Assembly (NCBI GenBank): GCA_031291115.1
Contig: JARLJQ010000025.1
Location: 102,269 to 166,268, forward strand
Length of the DNA stretch: 64,000 bases
Direction: 5' to 3'
Origin: Legionella sp.
Lineage (GTDB): Bacteria > Pseudomonadota > Gammaproteobacteria > Legionellales > Legionellaceae
Positions 45,248 to 54,928 of this stretch are shown one piece after another. Every line of letters begins with the position of its first letter. The stretch's first letter is position 1. A model generated the notes under the pieces. It was not told the origin of the DNA. It saw only the letters and a list, made by a program, of their open reading frames with translations, and ran no database searches. The position numbers were made by a program, and so were the translations under genes.

Positions 45248-45739
45248 TTAAATTTCTTTAACGTCAAGAATACTTACTTCTTCAGCGGGTACATCAGCGT
45301 GTCCTTTGCTTTGCCCTGTTTTAACCTTAGCAATCGCATCAACTACATCCATACCTTCAACTACTTCACCAAAAACGCAATAGCCATAACCTTGAGTGTT
45401 TTCAGCACTGAAGTTTAAAAAGCCATTATCAGCAACATTAATAAAAAATTGAGCTGTGGCAGAATGGGGATCCATCGTTCTTGCCATTGCGATAGAACCT
45501 CTTGTATTCAGTTTACCGGTTTTAGCTTCGTTTTTAATTGCTGCTTGAGTTGGTTTTTGCTCCATATCGGCATCAAGGCCACCACCTTGAATCATAAAAC
45601 CAGCAATAACACGGTGGAAAATTGTGTTATTGTAAAAACCACTGCGTACATAACTCAAAAAGTTTTCTGCTGTGACGGGAGTATTTTCTGTATCTAACTG
45701 GATATGAATATCACCTTTAGATGTGCTAATAACAACCAT
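45248..45739 (-). CDS. ppiB: Cyclophilin-type peptidyl-prolyl isomerase B
   Basis: A 163-aa cytoplasmic cyclophilin with no signal peptide. [35 protein letters not shown] and the C-terminal [15 protein letters not shown] are the catalytic and cyclosporin-site segments. It speeds cis/trans isomerisation of X-Pro bonds. Its ATG shares one base with the tgt stop (TAATG), so translation is coupled to tgt. Confidence 0.95.
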   Translation of the reverse strand: MVVISTSKGDIHIQLDTENTPVTAENFLSYVRSGFYNNTIFHRVIAGFMIQGGGLDADMEQKPTQAAIKNEAKTGKLNTRGSIAMARTMDPHSATAQFFINVADNGFLNFSAENTQGYGYCVFGEVVEGMDVVDAIAKVKTGQSKGHADVPAEEVSILDVKEI

Positions 45740-46899
45740 TATATCTCCTGTGAATTAATTACCAACTCGCGCATTTTATCACAAACATCATGCATTACAT
45801 GGATATTATGAATACTGGCCAAAGCGGTAAATTGATTTGCTTTTTGTTTAAACAACTGATGTAAGTAAGCTCGTGAGTAATTGCGGCAAGTATAACAGGT
45901 ACAAGTAGCCATAATCGGTGACAAATCATCAGCAAAACATGCTTTTTTAATTTGAATGCGCTCATTCTCATAGTCACTGGCAAAACGTAACCAATTCCCC
46001 TCTTGAACCACTTCACCACAATACAAAGCTCCATGTCGTGCATTACGCGTAGGTGCCACGCAATCGAACATATCTATTCCTTCAGCAACAACGTCCAAAA
46101 GATCTTGCGGTGACATGCCGACACCCATAGTATAACGCGGCTTATTTTCCGGTAAGTAATCCAGAACCCAGCGAATCACCTCAACGGTCGTGTGCATATC
46201 AAAACCGATTGTTTCACCACCAATAGCAATACCGTCGGTATTCATTGAGGATACAAAATCAGCACTCTCACGGCGTAAATCTTTAAAAATTCCGCCCTGA
46301 ATAATGCCAAACAAAGCCTGCTGGTATCCGTAACGTGATGTTGGGTGTTCTTGATGATAGCGCATCGACTGTTTGAGCCAGCGATGCGTACGCGTCATAA
46401 TCTGACCGACCTCTTCTTTAGTGCAACTATCTGGTGTGCATTGATCAAAGGCCATAATAATATCCGCACCAATAATCTTCTGCGTTTCCAGGGACATTTC
46501 CGGAGTCATATGAATTAAACCCTGACTACCCGGTAATTTAAAATGCGCCCCCTCTTCATCGATAGTACAAATTTCTTTATTTTTGGACAAACTAAAAACC
46601 TGAAAACCGCCACTGTCCGTAAGCATAGGGCCATGCCATCCCATAAACGGATGCATGCCACCAGCTTTCTCAATCACTTCCATCCCAGGCGCACATAGCA
46701 TATGGTATGTATTACCACCCAAAATGATTTGACTGTGTGCTGCATGCAACTCATCAGGCGTCATATTATTCACACCCGCACGCGTACCTACCGGCATAAA
46801 TACCGGAGTAATAAATTCGCCATGAGCCGTAGTGACGCGCGTTACACGCGCTTTAGTAGCCGAGTGCCTATACAGCACTTCGCAGGAAAAGGTTTTCAT
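45739..46899 (-). CDS. tgt: tRNA-guanine transglycosylase (queuine tRNA-ribosyltransferase)
   Basis: 386 aa from ATG 46899. Active-site segments are [20 protein letters not shown] and [15 protein letters not shown]. The zinc site is [19 protein letters not shown] (Cys-x-Cys-x2-Cys-x(n)-His). It swaps guanine 34 for preQ1 in GUN-decoding tRNAs. QueH, which completes queuosine, is in this window too (58053). It is the first gene of tgt-ppiB here; queA, secD and yajC, its neighbours in E. coli, are not adjacent. Confidence 0.96.
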   Translation of the reverse strand: MKTFSCEVLYRHSATKARVTRVTTAHGEFITPVFMPVGTRAGVNNMTPDELHAAHSQIILGGNTYHMLCAPGMEVIEKAGGMHPFMGWHGPMLTDSGGFQVFSLSKNKEICTIDEEGAHFKLPGSQGLIHMTPEMSLETQKIIGADIIMAFDQCTPDSCTKEEVGQIMTRTHRWLKQSMRYHQEHPTSRYGYQQALFGIIQGGIFKDLRRESADFVSSMNTDGIAIGGETIGFDMHTTVEVIRWVLDYLPENKPRYTMGVGMSPQDLLDVVAEGIDMFDCVAPTRNARHGALYCGEVVQEGNWLRFASDYENERIQIKKACFADDLSPIMATCTCYTCRNYSRAYLHQLFKQKANQFTALASIHNIHVMHDVCDKMRELVINSQEI

Positions 46900-47026
46900 C
46901 AATTATAATATAGTTCAAAAAAGTGCGATGATAGCTAACTCAACCTCAGATTACCAGTGTTAGGAATATGAATCGTAAATCAATCTATGATAAAATAATA
47001 CGCTATATTGATTGAGGATAACACTG

Positions 47027-48100
47027 ATGTTAAAACCTGGCGCAAATTTATTCATGGTAGATCTTGAAGGTACGGAACTTTCTGAAATGGAGCGCAAAAT
47101 AGTACAGCATCCTCTTGTTGGCTCAATCATTCTTTTTACTCGCAATTTTACCAATGTGCTGCAGTTAGAGCAGCTAATCAACTCCATCCGTACAATCAAT
47201 CCCGAGATTTTTATCGCCATTGATCATGAAGGCGGTGTGGTACAACGTTTTCAAAGACAAGGCTTTCGCGCTCTACCAGCGGCTCGTGTCTATGGCGACA
47301 CTTATGATTTAGATCCAGAAACGGGGATTCGCCTGGCAAGAAAGTACGGTGAACTAATGGCCAATGACTTATTAGCTCATGGAATTGATTTAAGCATCGC
47401 ACCAGTGCTCGATATCCATGACATGAACCTTGTGATTGCCCGGTTAGACCGCGCCTTTCATCACGCCCCAGACGCCATCGCACTGCTAGCCGGTGCGTTT
47501 ATTGAAGGCATGAACGCGGCTGGAATGCCTGCTGTTGGTAAGCATTTCCCAGGACACGGTTCGGTGACTTCTGATTCACATATTGCTATGCCTGTTTCCC
47601 ATGCATCAATGGATGAGCTTAAAGCTAAAGATTTAAAACCCTTTATTACACTCATAGAAAACAATTTATTAAACGCACTTATGCCAGCGCATGTAACTTA
47701 TACGGCGGTTGATGCCAATAAGCCGGCCGGGTTTTCATCCATTTGGTTACAAGAAATATTAAGAAAGCAATTACAGTTTAAAGGCTTGGTCTTAAGCGAT
47801 TGCTTGAGCATGACTGGTGCGGACATTGGCGACTTAAAAACCCGAGTAGAAGAAGCACTCCATGCAGGTTGTGATATGTTGATAGTCTGTCATCAGCCAC
47901 GCGAACTGTTATTGGCGTTATTAAACGACCTGACTACGGAGCAATCGCCCGAATCAGCTGCTCGTATCGTTGCATTTAAAAGCCGGATGAATCGCTTTTC
48001 AAAAAGTAAGCGTGCGCATCAACTAAAGATAAAAAAATCACATGATGCTGGAACTACCATAAGCCCAAACAGTAAATTAAATACTACCACTACAATTTAA
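47027..48100 (+). CDS. nagZ: Beta-N-acetylhexosaminidase NagZ
   Basis: 357 aa from ATG 47027, with TGAGGAT 7-9 nt upstream. It is glycoside hydrolase family 3: IAIDHEGGVVQRF, KHFPGHGSVTSDSH (the catalytic Asp-His pair lies in this loop), and VLSDCLSMTG with the nucleophile Asp. It is cytoplasmic and removes GlcNAc from anhydro-muropeptides during wall recycling. The C-terminal tail is basic and Ser/Thr-rich. It is a single gene followed by a family B repeat. Confidence 0.95.
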   Translation: MLKPGANLFMVDLEGTELSEMERKIVQHPLVGSIILFTRNFTNVLQLEQLINSIRTINPEIFIAIDHEGGVVQRFQRQGFRALPAARVYGDTYDLDPETGIRLARKYGELMANDLLAHGIDLSIAPVLDIHDMNLVIARLDRAFHHAPDAIALLAGAFIEGMNAAGMPAVGKHFPGHGSVTSDSHIAMPVSHASMDELKAKDLKPFITLIENNLLNALMPAHVTYTAVDANKPAGFSSIWLQEILRKQLQFKGLVLSDCLSMTGADIGDLKTRVEEALHAGCDMLIVCHQPRELLLALLNDLTTEQSPESAARIVAFKSRMNRFSKSKRAHQLKIKKSHDAGTTISPNSKLNTTTTI

Positions 48101-48116
48101 TTATACTAATTATACC

Positions 48117-48201
48117 GTCATCCTGAGCGCAGCCGAAGGACCTCCCCTCAAATGGCACCGAGCCACCATCTGGAGATCCTTCGCTTACGCTCTGGACGAC
48201 A
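48117..48201. repeat. Family B inverted repeat, long form
   Basis: The left arm GTCATCCTGAGCGCAGCCGA is paired with a right arm ending TACGCTCTGGACGAC, about 40 nt apart. It lies between nagZ and the convergent dsbB. Confidence 0.75.
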
Positions 48202-48221
48202 GGGATCTAATAAAGAAGCAC

Positions 48222-48731
48222 TCAATAATCACTGTTCTTAAATTGTGAAGTTCGCGTGCGCCAAAACAAAAAACAACCCATCAGTGCTATAAACGCAAAA
48301 TAAAGGGCGGACCAACCTGCCATGGTAATACCCCAAAAACTCCAGGTTACCTCAGCACAATCACCTGTACCCCAAAGCAGAGTCCGGGCCACTGTTTGCC
48401 AGGGAAAATAGCGCATTAAAATATCCAATCCAGGCATACATGCAGGCACATTCTCCGCAGGTAAAGATTGCAACCATAATTGCCGTAAAGCAAAAAACAG
48501 ACCGGCGCAAGCAAACACTACTTGCAGCAAACTAATATAATGCGCTTTTTTCTGAGTGCGAAAACTCAAACTCATCACCCCCAATAAGATAAAAACGCAA
48601 ATACGCTGCATCAAACACAAAGGACAAGGCGCTAAACCGACAACGTATTGGAAATAAAGTGAGGCAAATAATACCGCCACGGTCAAAAGAGCACTAAAAG
48701 TCTGGATTCGTCTATAAATTATTTTTCTCAT
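48222..48731 (-). CDS. dsbB: Disulfide bond formation protein DsbB
   Basis: A 169-aa inner-membrane protein with four helices. The first periplasmic Cys pair is in [10 protein letters not shown] and the second in PACMPG... and GDCAEVTW. It reoxidises DsbA by passing electrons to quinone. It starts in the stop of the cytochrome c5 gene (ATGA overlap), so both are translated together, linking thiol oxidation to an electron carrier. Confidence 0.92.
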   Translation of the reverse strand: MRKIIYRRIQTFSALLTVAVLFASLYFQYVVGLAPCPLCLMQRICVFILLGVMSLSFRTQKKAHYISLLQVVFACAGLFFALRQLWLQSLPAENVPACMPGLDILMRYFPWQTVARTLLWGTGDCAEVTWSFWGITMAGWSALYFAFIALMGCFLFWRTRTSQFKNSDY

Positions 48732-49129
48732 GATTGGGGCAACATATAAGATATGGCAGCCTTCAGATCGTCTTCAGTGCATTTAATACAAGTTCCTTTT
48801 GTAGGCATAGCATTTAAACCTTTTATTGAGGAAGCAACCAAATCAGCTATTGTTCTATCTGCCAACCGCGGCTTCCAATCTTGTTCATTACGAAATTTAG
48901 GCGCACCCGCCAATCCGTCTTTATGACAAACAGTACAATATTGCTCATAAATACCTTGGCCTGGTTTTACTACAGGCTTGTCCGAGATGCTCTTAGTATC
49001 TGCTTGATTTTGCACAGAAACTTTACCAATGGGCTGAATCCTTAATTGAATTTCTTGACGCTCCGTGTCCTGATTTGCGTGCAGCGCAAATGAAAAAAAA
49101 GACAACAATACTACACAATACAACTTCAT
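48728..49129 (-). CDS. Cytochrome c5 family protein
   Basis: 133 aa from ATG 49129. The signal peptide ends near FALHANQ. The haem site CTVCH lies after GQGIYEQY, the axial Met is in [10 protein letters not shown], and a second, structural Cys pair (CIKC) near the end marks the c5 class. It carries electrons in the periplasm, possibly between the bc1 complex and an oxidase. A variable Gln/Lys-rich segment joins the signal peptide to the haem domain. It is coupled to dsbB. Confidence 0.9.
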   Translation of the reverse strand: MKLYCVVLLSFFSFALHANQDTERQEIQLRIQPIGKVSVQNQADTKSISDKPVVKPGQGIYEQYCTVCHKDGLAGAPKFRNEQDWKPRLADRTIADLVASSIKGLNAMPTKGTCIKCTEDDLKAAISYMLPQS

Positions 49130-49305
49130 GCCCACATACCTCGTTACAATAATTTAAAAATAATACCGATTAGTAAGTATTTTTTCCAGCAAGATAATCA
49201 TTATCTGCAATTTAATCCAGTCTCAGCGTGAAACCGGTTCATCAATTCGTTGATATATCATCGGTTGCTGATTATAATCAGTAATCGAATTTATGAGAAT
49301 CTTTC

Positions 49306-50001
49306 ATGTCCGGTTACACTGAACAACATCATATCCTCTTAATAGCAAGCGCCCAAATAAACTCTGTTCCTATTATCGAAAACCACGAACCAATGATCGA
49401 TTTAAAAGATCATACTGAGATTGTTTATGGCCCATCTCCGGAAATACCCGATAATAACGATTACACGAAAATGCGTCTTGGTGTTCATGAAAAGCTAAAA
49501 AGAGCCCAATCCTTATTACCTCATGGTTTACGTTTTTGTCTTTATGAAAGCTACAGAAGCATGGATCTACAAAAAATGCTATTTGATACACGCTATGCAA
49601 AAATCAAAAACCAACATCCCGGCTGGTCTGCTGAGCAATTATTTATTGAAACAATTCGCATGGTCTCCCCTGTAATCAATCAAGACGGTTCAAACAATAT
49701 ACCACCCCATTCAACTGGAGCCGCAATTGATGTATATTTAATAAACAATCAGGGGCAAGCTGTTGAAATGGGAATTCATCCTGAACTCTGGATGGATGAT
49801 TTGGATGGTTCACTGTCATTAACAGCCTCTCAGATCATTTCTGAAAAAGCCCAACAAAATCGCCGAATCATGGGCAATGCTTTAGAAGCGGTAGGCTTTG
49901 TCAATTACGCTAACGAATATTGGCACTGGTCTTACGGAGATCGTTATTGGGCATATTATAAGAACAAGCCACATGCCATTTACAGTAGTTTTAAAGGCTG
50001 A
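49306..50001 (+). CDS. D-alanyl-D-alanine dipeptidase (VanX/DdpX type)
   Basis: A 231-aa peptidase of family M15D. An Arg-containing YESYRSMDLQ segment, the zinc ligands in HSTGAAIDVYL (His-x6-Asp) and EYWHW (catalytic Glu, zinc His) match VanX. It hydrolyses D-Ala-D-Ala. It has no obvious signal peptide, so it may act in the cytoplasm on recycled or excess dipeptide, as VanX-type enzymes do. There is no vancomycin-type cluster around it. It could alternatively serve in growth on D-Ala-D-Ala. Confidence 0.88.
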   Translation: MSGYTEQHHILLIASAQINSVPIIENHEPMIDLKDHTEIVYGPSPEIPDNNDYTKMRLGVHEKLKRAQSLLPHGLRFCLYESYRSMDLQKMLFDTRYAKIKNQHPGWSAEQLFIETIRMVSPVINQDGSNNIPPHSTGAAIDVYLINNQGQAVEMGIHPELWMDDLDGSLSLTASQIISEKAQQNRRIMGNALEAVGFVNYANEYWHWSYGDRYWAYYKNKPHAIYSSFKG

Positions 50002-50117
50002 ACGCTCTAAAAAGTCCTCTTTTTACCCAAATTATTAAAAGTTAGTCTATATTAATAGAAACTGAATCTGTTCACCACAGTTTGAATACTTTAGGGAAAA
50101 AACCAAAAGGAACTGAT

Positions 50118-50684
50118 ATGACAAAGACTGACAGAATGATTAATCCACTTCCAGATTCACTGCAACATCACTGGGGTTGGCTCTTAGGACTTGGTACTCT
50201 CCTGCTGGTTATGGGCTGTATCGGTCTGGGTATGGACATTGGACTCACACTGGTTAGTATGTATTTTTTTGCTGCCTTATTAATTGTATCTGGCGTATCT
50301 CATTTTATTGATGCCTTTAGATTTAAACGCTGGAAAGGGGCAATCTGGCAAATCCTCATTGCTATTTTATACCTGGTTGGTGCCGGTATTACCTTATACG
50401 ATCCATTTTTAGCCTCAACAATTATTACTGCCTGGCTTGCCTGGGTTTTAATTATTATTGGCGTAACCCGCATGATTATGGTGATGAAATTAAGAGACGT
50501 AAAAGGCTGGGGCTGGCTTTTATTCGCGGGGGTAAGTGCCATTATCCTTGGTGTCTTAATACTGATGCAATGGCCTACTAGTGGCTTATGGGTTATTGGG
50601 ATGTTTATTGCGATTGATATGATAGTCAGTGGTTGGACTTATATCTTTATCGCCCTGACCTTACGCGCTGCAGAAAAGAATTAA
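50118..50684 (+). CDS. HdeD family membrane protein
   Basis: 188 aa from ATG 50118, which has AAAGGA 6 nt upstream; the ATG at 50082 is less well supported. Six hydrophobic helices are arranged as three hairpins, with FKRWKGAIWQILIAILYLVGAGITL and GWGWLLFAGVSAIILGVLI repeated features of the HdeD/DUF308 family. Members help acid resistance in E. coli by an unclear route. In Legionella a role in vacuole acidity is possible but inferred. It is a stand-alone gene followed by a perfect palindrome. Confidence 0.85.
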   Translation: MTKTDRMINPLPDSLQHHWGWLLGLGTLLLVMGCIGLGMDIGLTLVSMYFFAALLIVSGVSHFIDAFRFKRWKGAIWQILIAILYLVGAGITLYDPFLASTIITAWLAWVLIIIGVTRMIMVMKLRDVKGWGWLLFAGVSAIILGVLILMQWPTSGLWVIGMFIAIDMIVSGWTYIFIALTLRAAEKN

Positions 50685-50698
50685 TCTCTCCCTACTCT

Positions 50699-50721
50699 GC
50701 TTGCCGTACGGTACGGCAAGC
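50699..50721. repeat. Perfect 23-nt palindrome between hdeD and hemC
   Basis: GCTTGCCGTAC is repeated in inverted orientation around a single central G. It has no U-tract, so it is not a standard terminator. It could be an operator or processing hairpin upstream of hemCDXY. Confidence 0.7.
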
Positions 50722-50776
50722 AAGTTCCAAAATTAAATGATATGATAGCGCATCGCTAAATAATTACCTCCAGTCT

Positions 50777-51706
50777 ATGAACGCAAGAACCATTCGTATC
50801 GCTACACGCCAAAGCCCTCTTGCCTTATGGCAAGCCAATCATATTCGCGATGAACTTCTAAAACAATGGCCAGAGCTCCAGATTGAATTAGTACCAATGA
50901 CCACTTCTGGTGACCGTTTCCTTAAAGATAAACTCTTGGAAATTGGCGGCAAAGGATTGTTTGTTAAAGAACTGGAAGAGGCCTTGCTGGATAAAAGAGC
51001 TGATTTTGCAGTCCACTCGACCAAAGACATGCCCGCAGAATTTCCTGAAGGATTAAAACTTGCCGCTATTTGCAAAAGAGATAATCCTTTTGATGCCTTA
51101 GTCAGTACTCAATATTCGAGTCTACAGTCCTTACCACAAAATTCCGTGGTTGGTACAGGCAGTCTAAGACGTCAATCCCAATTATTAGCTTATCGACCCG
51201 ACTTATGTATTAAGCCTTTGCGCGGCAACATTAACACCCGTCTTGCCAAGTTGGAGTCAGGCGAATATCAGGCCATAATTCTTGCAGCAGCAGGCCTTGA
51301 ACGCATGGGGTTTAATCAAGCCATTACCGAACAACTGTCCGAGCAGATTATGCTTCCTGCTTGTGGACAAGGTGCGCTAGCCATTGAATGCAGAACCGAT
51401 GATGTGGCAATTCAGAAGCTTATTGACGGATTAAATGAACCCATCTCTGCTGTGTGTGTGCATGCTGAGCGAAAGGTTAATGCCTTATTAGGCGGCAACT
51501 GTCATGTTCCCTTAGCCGTTTTTTGTGCACCAACCCCGGATGGCCAATTATTTTTACAAGCTAAAATCCTAAATCATGATGGCTCTCAATTGATTCATAA
51601 TAATCAAACTGGAGGTATCAATGAGGCCTCTGTTTTAGCGGATCGCTGCGCCCAAGACTTATTAAGTCAAGGTGCGGCAAGTTTACTTGCGTCTGTACCA
51701 AAATGA
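50777..51706 (+). CDS. hemC: Porphobilinogen deaminase
   Basis: A 309-aa protein. IATRQSPLALWQANHI, STKDMPAEFPEGL, GTGSLRRQSQLL and RGNINTRLAKLESGEYQAIILAAAGLERMG are diagnostic. The dipyrromethane cofactor is attached to the Cys in LLGGNCHVPLA. It makes hydroxymethylbilane from four porphobilinogens. It overlaps hemD by 4 nt and is the first gene of hemCDXY, which supplies haem to the bc1 and c-type cytochromes elsewhere in the window. Confidence 0.97.
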   Translation: MNARTIRIATRQSPLALWQANHIRDELLKQWPELQIELVPMTTSGDRFLKDKLLEIGGKGLFVKELEEALLDKRADFAVHSTKDMPAEFPEGLKLAAICKRDNPFDALVSTQYSSLQSLPQNSVVGTGSLRRQSQLLAYRPDLCIKPLRGNINTRLAKLESGEYQAIILAAAGLERMGFNQAITEQLSEQIMLPACGQGALAIECRTDDVAIQKLIDGLNEPISAVCVHAERKVNALLGGNCHVPLAVFCAPTPDGQLFLQAKILNHDGSQLIHNNQTGGINEASVLADRCAQDLLSQGAASLLASVPK

Positions 51707-52449
51707 ACCGCTCACTCCATGGTTTACGTGTTTTAAATACACGTCCCCAAGAACAGGCTCACGGTTTAAGCCAGCAGATTCGCAAGGCGTCGGGTGTGGC
51801 AATTGAACTGCCAACATTGGAGATTCAGGAACATACTGACTGGCTTCATGCGCTTCCTGAATTAAGTCAGGTACAGCAAGCTATTTTCGTCAGTGCGAAT
51901 GCCGTGAATTATTGTTTTAAACAATTAAAACAACCCTGGCCAGCTGCAATTCAAACGATTGCCATTGGTCAAGGCAGTGCTGCGGCACTGCAGCAATTTA
52001 ATATACAGACTAGTGCGATTCCTGATGTCTCTGACAGCGAACATTTATTATCTCTACCAAGCTTGCAACATCCACAAAATCAGCGCATCCTTTTATTTAA
52101 AGGTACGGGTGGAAGGCCACTTATCGAAGACTGTCTTTTAGAGCGCGGCGCGAATCTTATTGCTCTCAATGTGTACCAGCGTGCTCTGCCCAAAATAAAC
52201 CGGCAATTTGTTAAATCAATATGGCGCGATGATCTAGTGGATATTATACTGTTAACTAGCGAGCACTCCATGCACAACCTTTTTAAGCTCTTTGAGCAAG
52301 ATTCCCATAACTGGCTGCGCAGTAAAACATGCCTGGTTATCAGTGAGCGTTTGGCACAAATTGCCTCATCACTGGGGATGAAAAATATTATTCTTAGCCA
52401 TCCGGATGGGATGATGGATGCGTTGTTTGACTATGTAACCAAGGATTAA
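51703..52449 (+). CDS. hemD: Uroporphyrinogen-III synthase
   Basis: A 248-aa two-lobed protein; HemD is poorly conserved, so the call uses VLNTRPQEQA, AIFVSANAVNY, AIGQGSAAAL, DIILLTSEHSMHNL and the position between hemC and hemX. It inverts ring D and closes hydroxymethylbilane to uroporphyrinogen III. It overlaps hemC by 4 nt and is 3 nt from hemX. Confidence 0.9.
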   Translation: MNRSLHGLRVLNTRPQEQAHGLSQQIRKASGVAIELPTLEIQEHTDWLHALPELSQVQQAIFVSANAVNYCFKQLKQPWPAAIQTIAIGQGSAAALQQFNIQTSAIPDVSDSEHLLSLPSLQHPQNQRILLFKGTGGRPLIEDCLLERGANLIALNVYQRALPKINRQFVKSIWRDDLVDIILLTSEHSMHNLFKLFEQDSHNWLRSKTCLVISERLAQIASSLGMKNIILSHPDGMMDALFDYVTKD

Positions 52450-52452
52450 TTT

Positions 52453-53568
52453 ATGGCCAGTAGCAATGAAAAACAAGAACAAAAACCAGAACTAAAGCAA
52501 GAGCCCGTTCAGGAGCAACTTATTGCGGCTCCCCAAAAAAACAAATCATTCATGGCGACCGGAGCCATGCTCATAGCGCTTGGAGCATCGGTAGCAGCGG
52601 GCTATACCTTATGGTCTAATCAGCAATTACAAAGCCAGTTAGCTGATAAAAATAATCAGTTCTCCGCACAAATCGCGCAACTGACAGAAAAACAAGCCAA
52701 GGCTCAAGAGCAAATTGGTGAAAAAGCCAATCACGTGGCCGAAGCCAGTGCTGCCTTACAAAACAAATTTGAAGATCTCAATAAACAATTACAAACAGCA
52801 ATGAGCCAACGATTCTACCAAAATCAAAATTGGCTGCTGCTTAAAGCGCGTTACTACCTTGAGTTAGCACAAATTAATACGCATTGGAGTAAAAGCTTTA
52901 AATCATCCATCGCCCTGCTGCAGCAGGCCGATCAATTATTAACTCAATTAAATGATCCACAAATTTTAGACATCAGACAAGCTGTAGCTAAAGATATAGC
53001 ACAGTTACAAGCCGTGCCAGTGATTGATATGGCGGGCATACTCAGCCAATTGGATGCGGCACAAAATAGCTTGAATGCTCTGAGTGTTTCCTCCGCGTTT
53101 AGCAATAATAAACCCCTAATTGCAGAAACTCCTGCAGAAAAAAAGGAAACGCCATCAATCTGGCGTCTGCGTTTGCAAGACAGTATGAATGTATTAAGCA
53201 AACTGGTTGTCGTTCGTCATCAGGATGAACACATCCAGCCACTCGTTTCACCGATGTTTGAAGCACTGCTCAAGGAAAATATCCGTCTGAACCTGCAAGA
53301 AGCACAATGGGCGGTGCTTAACAGCAATCCCGAAGTCTACAAACTGGTACTGAATCAAGCCATTACTCTGCTGAAAAAGAATTTTAATGAAAGTGCATCC
53401 AATACAGCAGCTCTCATCAAAACACTTACTGAATTACAGCAGATTCAACTCATCCAGAAAAGACCAGAAGTTGGCTTGGCATTGCCTTTATTGAACCAAT
53501 TAATTATCAGTAAAGAGCCTACAGCAGTTCCACCAGATGCGAATCAACAAGGAGGAACCTCACAATGA
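52453..53568 (+). CDS. hemX: HemX, membrane protein of the haem operon
   Basis: A 371-aa protein. The acidic, Gln-rich cytoplasmic N-terminus is followed by one membrane helix (about 34-57), a coiled coil (about 58-115, LTEKQAKAQEQIGEKANHVA) and a long helical periplasmic domain containing FYQNQNWLLLKARYYLELAQ. The family was once annotated as uroporphyrinogen-III C-methyltransferase, but no SAM site is visible here. Its role in haem synthesis is unclear. It overlaps hemY by 4 nt. Confidence 0.9.
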   Translation: MASSNEKQEQKPELKQEPVQEQLIAAPQKNKSFMATGAMLIALGASVAAGYTLWSNQQLQSQLADKNNQFSAQIAQLTEKQAKAQEQIGEKANHVAEASAALQNKFEDLNKQLQTAMSQRFYQNQNWLLLKARYYLELAQINTHWSKSFKSSIALLQQADQLLTQLNDPQILDIRQAVAKDIAQLQAVPVIDMAGILSQLDAAQNSLNALSVSSAFSNNKPLIAETPAEKKETPSIWRLRLQDSMNVLSKLVVVRHQDEHIQPLVSPMFEALLKENIRLNLQEAQWAVLNSNPEVYKLVLNQAITLLKKNFNESASNTAALIKTLTELQQIQLIQKRPEVGLALPLLNQLIISKEPTAVPPDANQQGGTSQ

Positions 53569-54746
53569 TACGTCTTCTTCTTGCGTTTATAGTCTTGCTG
53601 GGTGCGATAGTTCTGGGTGTACAACTGAATAAAGACCCAGGCTATGTATTAATTGCCATGAATCATTGGACTATTGAAACCACTCTGTGGGTACTAGTCT
53701 TTGGTTTAATCATTTTATTTGCAGTTCTTTATGTATTTCTCCAAATCTGCCATAAAATTTTACACGCTCCAAGTGCATTTTCTGAATGGCGCGCGCGACG
53801 CTTGGCACAAAAAGCTCAAGCGATTACCAGAAAGGGATTAATAGAATACAGTGAAGGGTACTGGAAAAAAGCCAAGAATCATTTAGTGCAGGCTTTACCG
53901 AATACCGATACTCCCTTACTTAACTATTTAACCGCCGCACGCGCCGCACAAAAAATGGGCGACAGCCAATTACGCGATGACTTCTTGCGTGAAGCGCAAC
54001 AATCCATGCCTGAAGCAAAAATTGCCGTTGAATTAACCCAAGCACAGCTGCAGCTGGCAAATCACCAATGGGAACAAGCTTTAGCGACACTGCGACATTT
54101 ACAAGATATAGCACCGCGTCATCCCTACGTTTTAAAATTATTAACGCAACTGTATCAGGAAGTAAAAGATTGGCCGCAGCTTATAGCGCTCTTACCTGAT
54201 TTGAAAAAATATCAGGTACTTGATCAGCAAGAGTTTGATTCATTGCAGCATCATGCTTATTTACAAGCACTGACTGAGCTGGCAAAACAAAATCAGTCAG
54301 AAGCAGTAAAGACTCTATTTAAATCGCTGCCAAAAACATTGGCAACCGATGCGGATATTATTGCAGAATACGCTCGTTTCTTATTAAAAAATAATGAGGT
54401 AGATACAGCAAGAGAGCTATTACGTCGTTGCTTGAAAAAACAGTTCGACCCACAATTAATTACGCTGTACAGCTCATTACCGGGCAGTGAAAGTCAATTA
54501 GATTTTGCGGAAACCTTACTCAAGAAAAACCCTCATTCGGCCACACTGTATTTATCATTAGGCCAACTGTGCATTAACCAGCAGTTATGGGGTAAAGCGA
54601 AACATTATTTGGAACAGTCAAACGAAATAGAGCCTACACCATTTGCATACCTGACTTTGGGTAGTTTATATGAAAAACTGGGCGATTCAGCGCTTTCTTG
54701 CAAAAGTTACAAGCAAGGTTTAGAGCTGGTAACTCAAAATATCTAA
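53565..54746 (+). CDS. hemY: HemY, TPR-containing inner-membrane protein
   Basis: A 393-aa protein. Two membrane helices at about 2-20 and 42-64 are followed by helical TPR-like repeats (GYWKKAKNHLVQALPNTDTPLL, NHQWEQALATLRHLQDIAPRHPYVLKLL, GKAKHYLEQSNEIEPTPFAYLTLGSLYEKLGD). The family lies with hemCDX in proteobacteria and may scaffold late haem enzymes; it is not the Bacillus HemY oxidase. It is the last gene of the operon, and a family C element follows 18 nt later. Confidence 0.92.
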   Translation: MIRLLLAFIVLLGAIVLGVQLNKDPGYVLIAMNHWTIETTLWVLVFGLIILFAVLYVFLQICHKILHAPSAFSEWRARRLAQKAQAITRKGLIEYSEGYWKKAKNHLVQALPNTDTPLLNYLTAARAAQKMGDSQLRDDFLREAQQSMPEAKIAVELTQAQLQLANHQWEQALATLRHLQDIAPRHPYVLKLLTQLYQEVKDWPQLIALLPDLKKYQVLDQQEFDSLQHHAYLQALTELAKQNQSEAVKTLFKSLPKTLATDADIIAEYARFLLKNNEVDTARELLRRCLKKQFDPQLITLYSSLPGSESQLDFAETLLKKNPHSATLYLSLGQLCINQQLWGKAKHYLEQSNEIEPTPFAYLTLGSLYEKLGDSALSCKSYKQGLELVTQNI

Positions 54747-54764
54747 AATTTCGTCATCCAAAAT

Positions 54765-54883
54765 GTAGGCTGGGCTGTAAAGCCCAGAAATCAACTTATT
54801 GATAGCATCAAAAATTTAGTTATAAACACGAATACGGTGGGTGAGTAGATAAACAAAATGCTGGGCTTTACAGCCCAGCCTAT
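54765..54883. repeat. Family C miniature element, copy 1
   Basis: About 119 bp. The left end GTAGGCTGGGCTGTAAAGCC is itself palindromic, and the inverted right end CTGGGCTTTACAGCCCAGCC closes it. The centre (AAATCAACTTATTGATAGCA) is nearly identical to copy 2 at 56082, in the same orientation. Confidence 0.9.
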
Positions 54884-54928
54884 GCTTGCTTCAAGTTAGG
54901 TTGAGCCCTCAAAGGAAATAAGCCCCAC

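Noticed and set aside
50699..50721. Intrinsic terminator of hdeD
   Set aside because: It is a perfect palindrome but is followed by CAAGTTCC on the plus strand, not a U-run.
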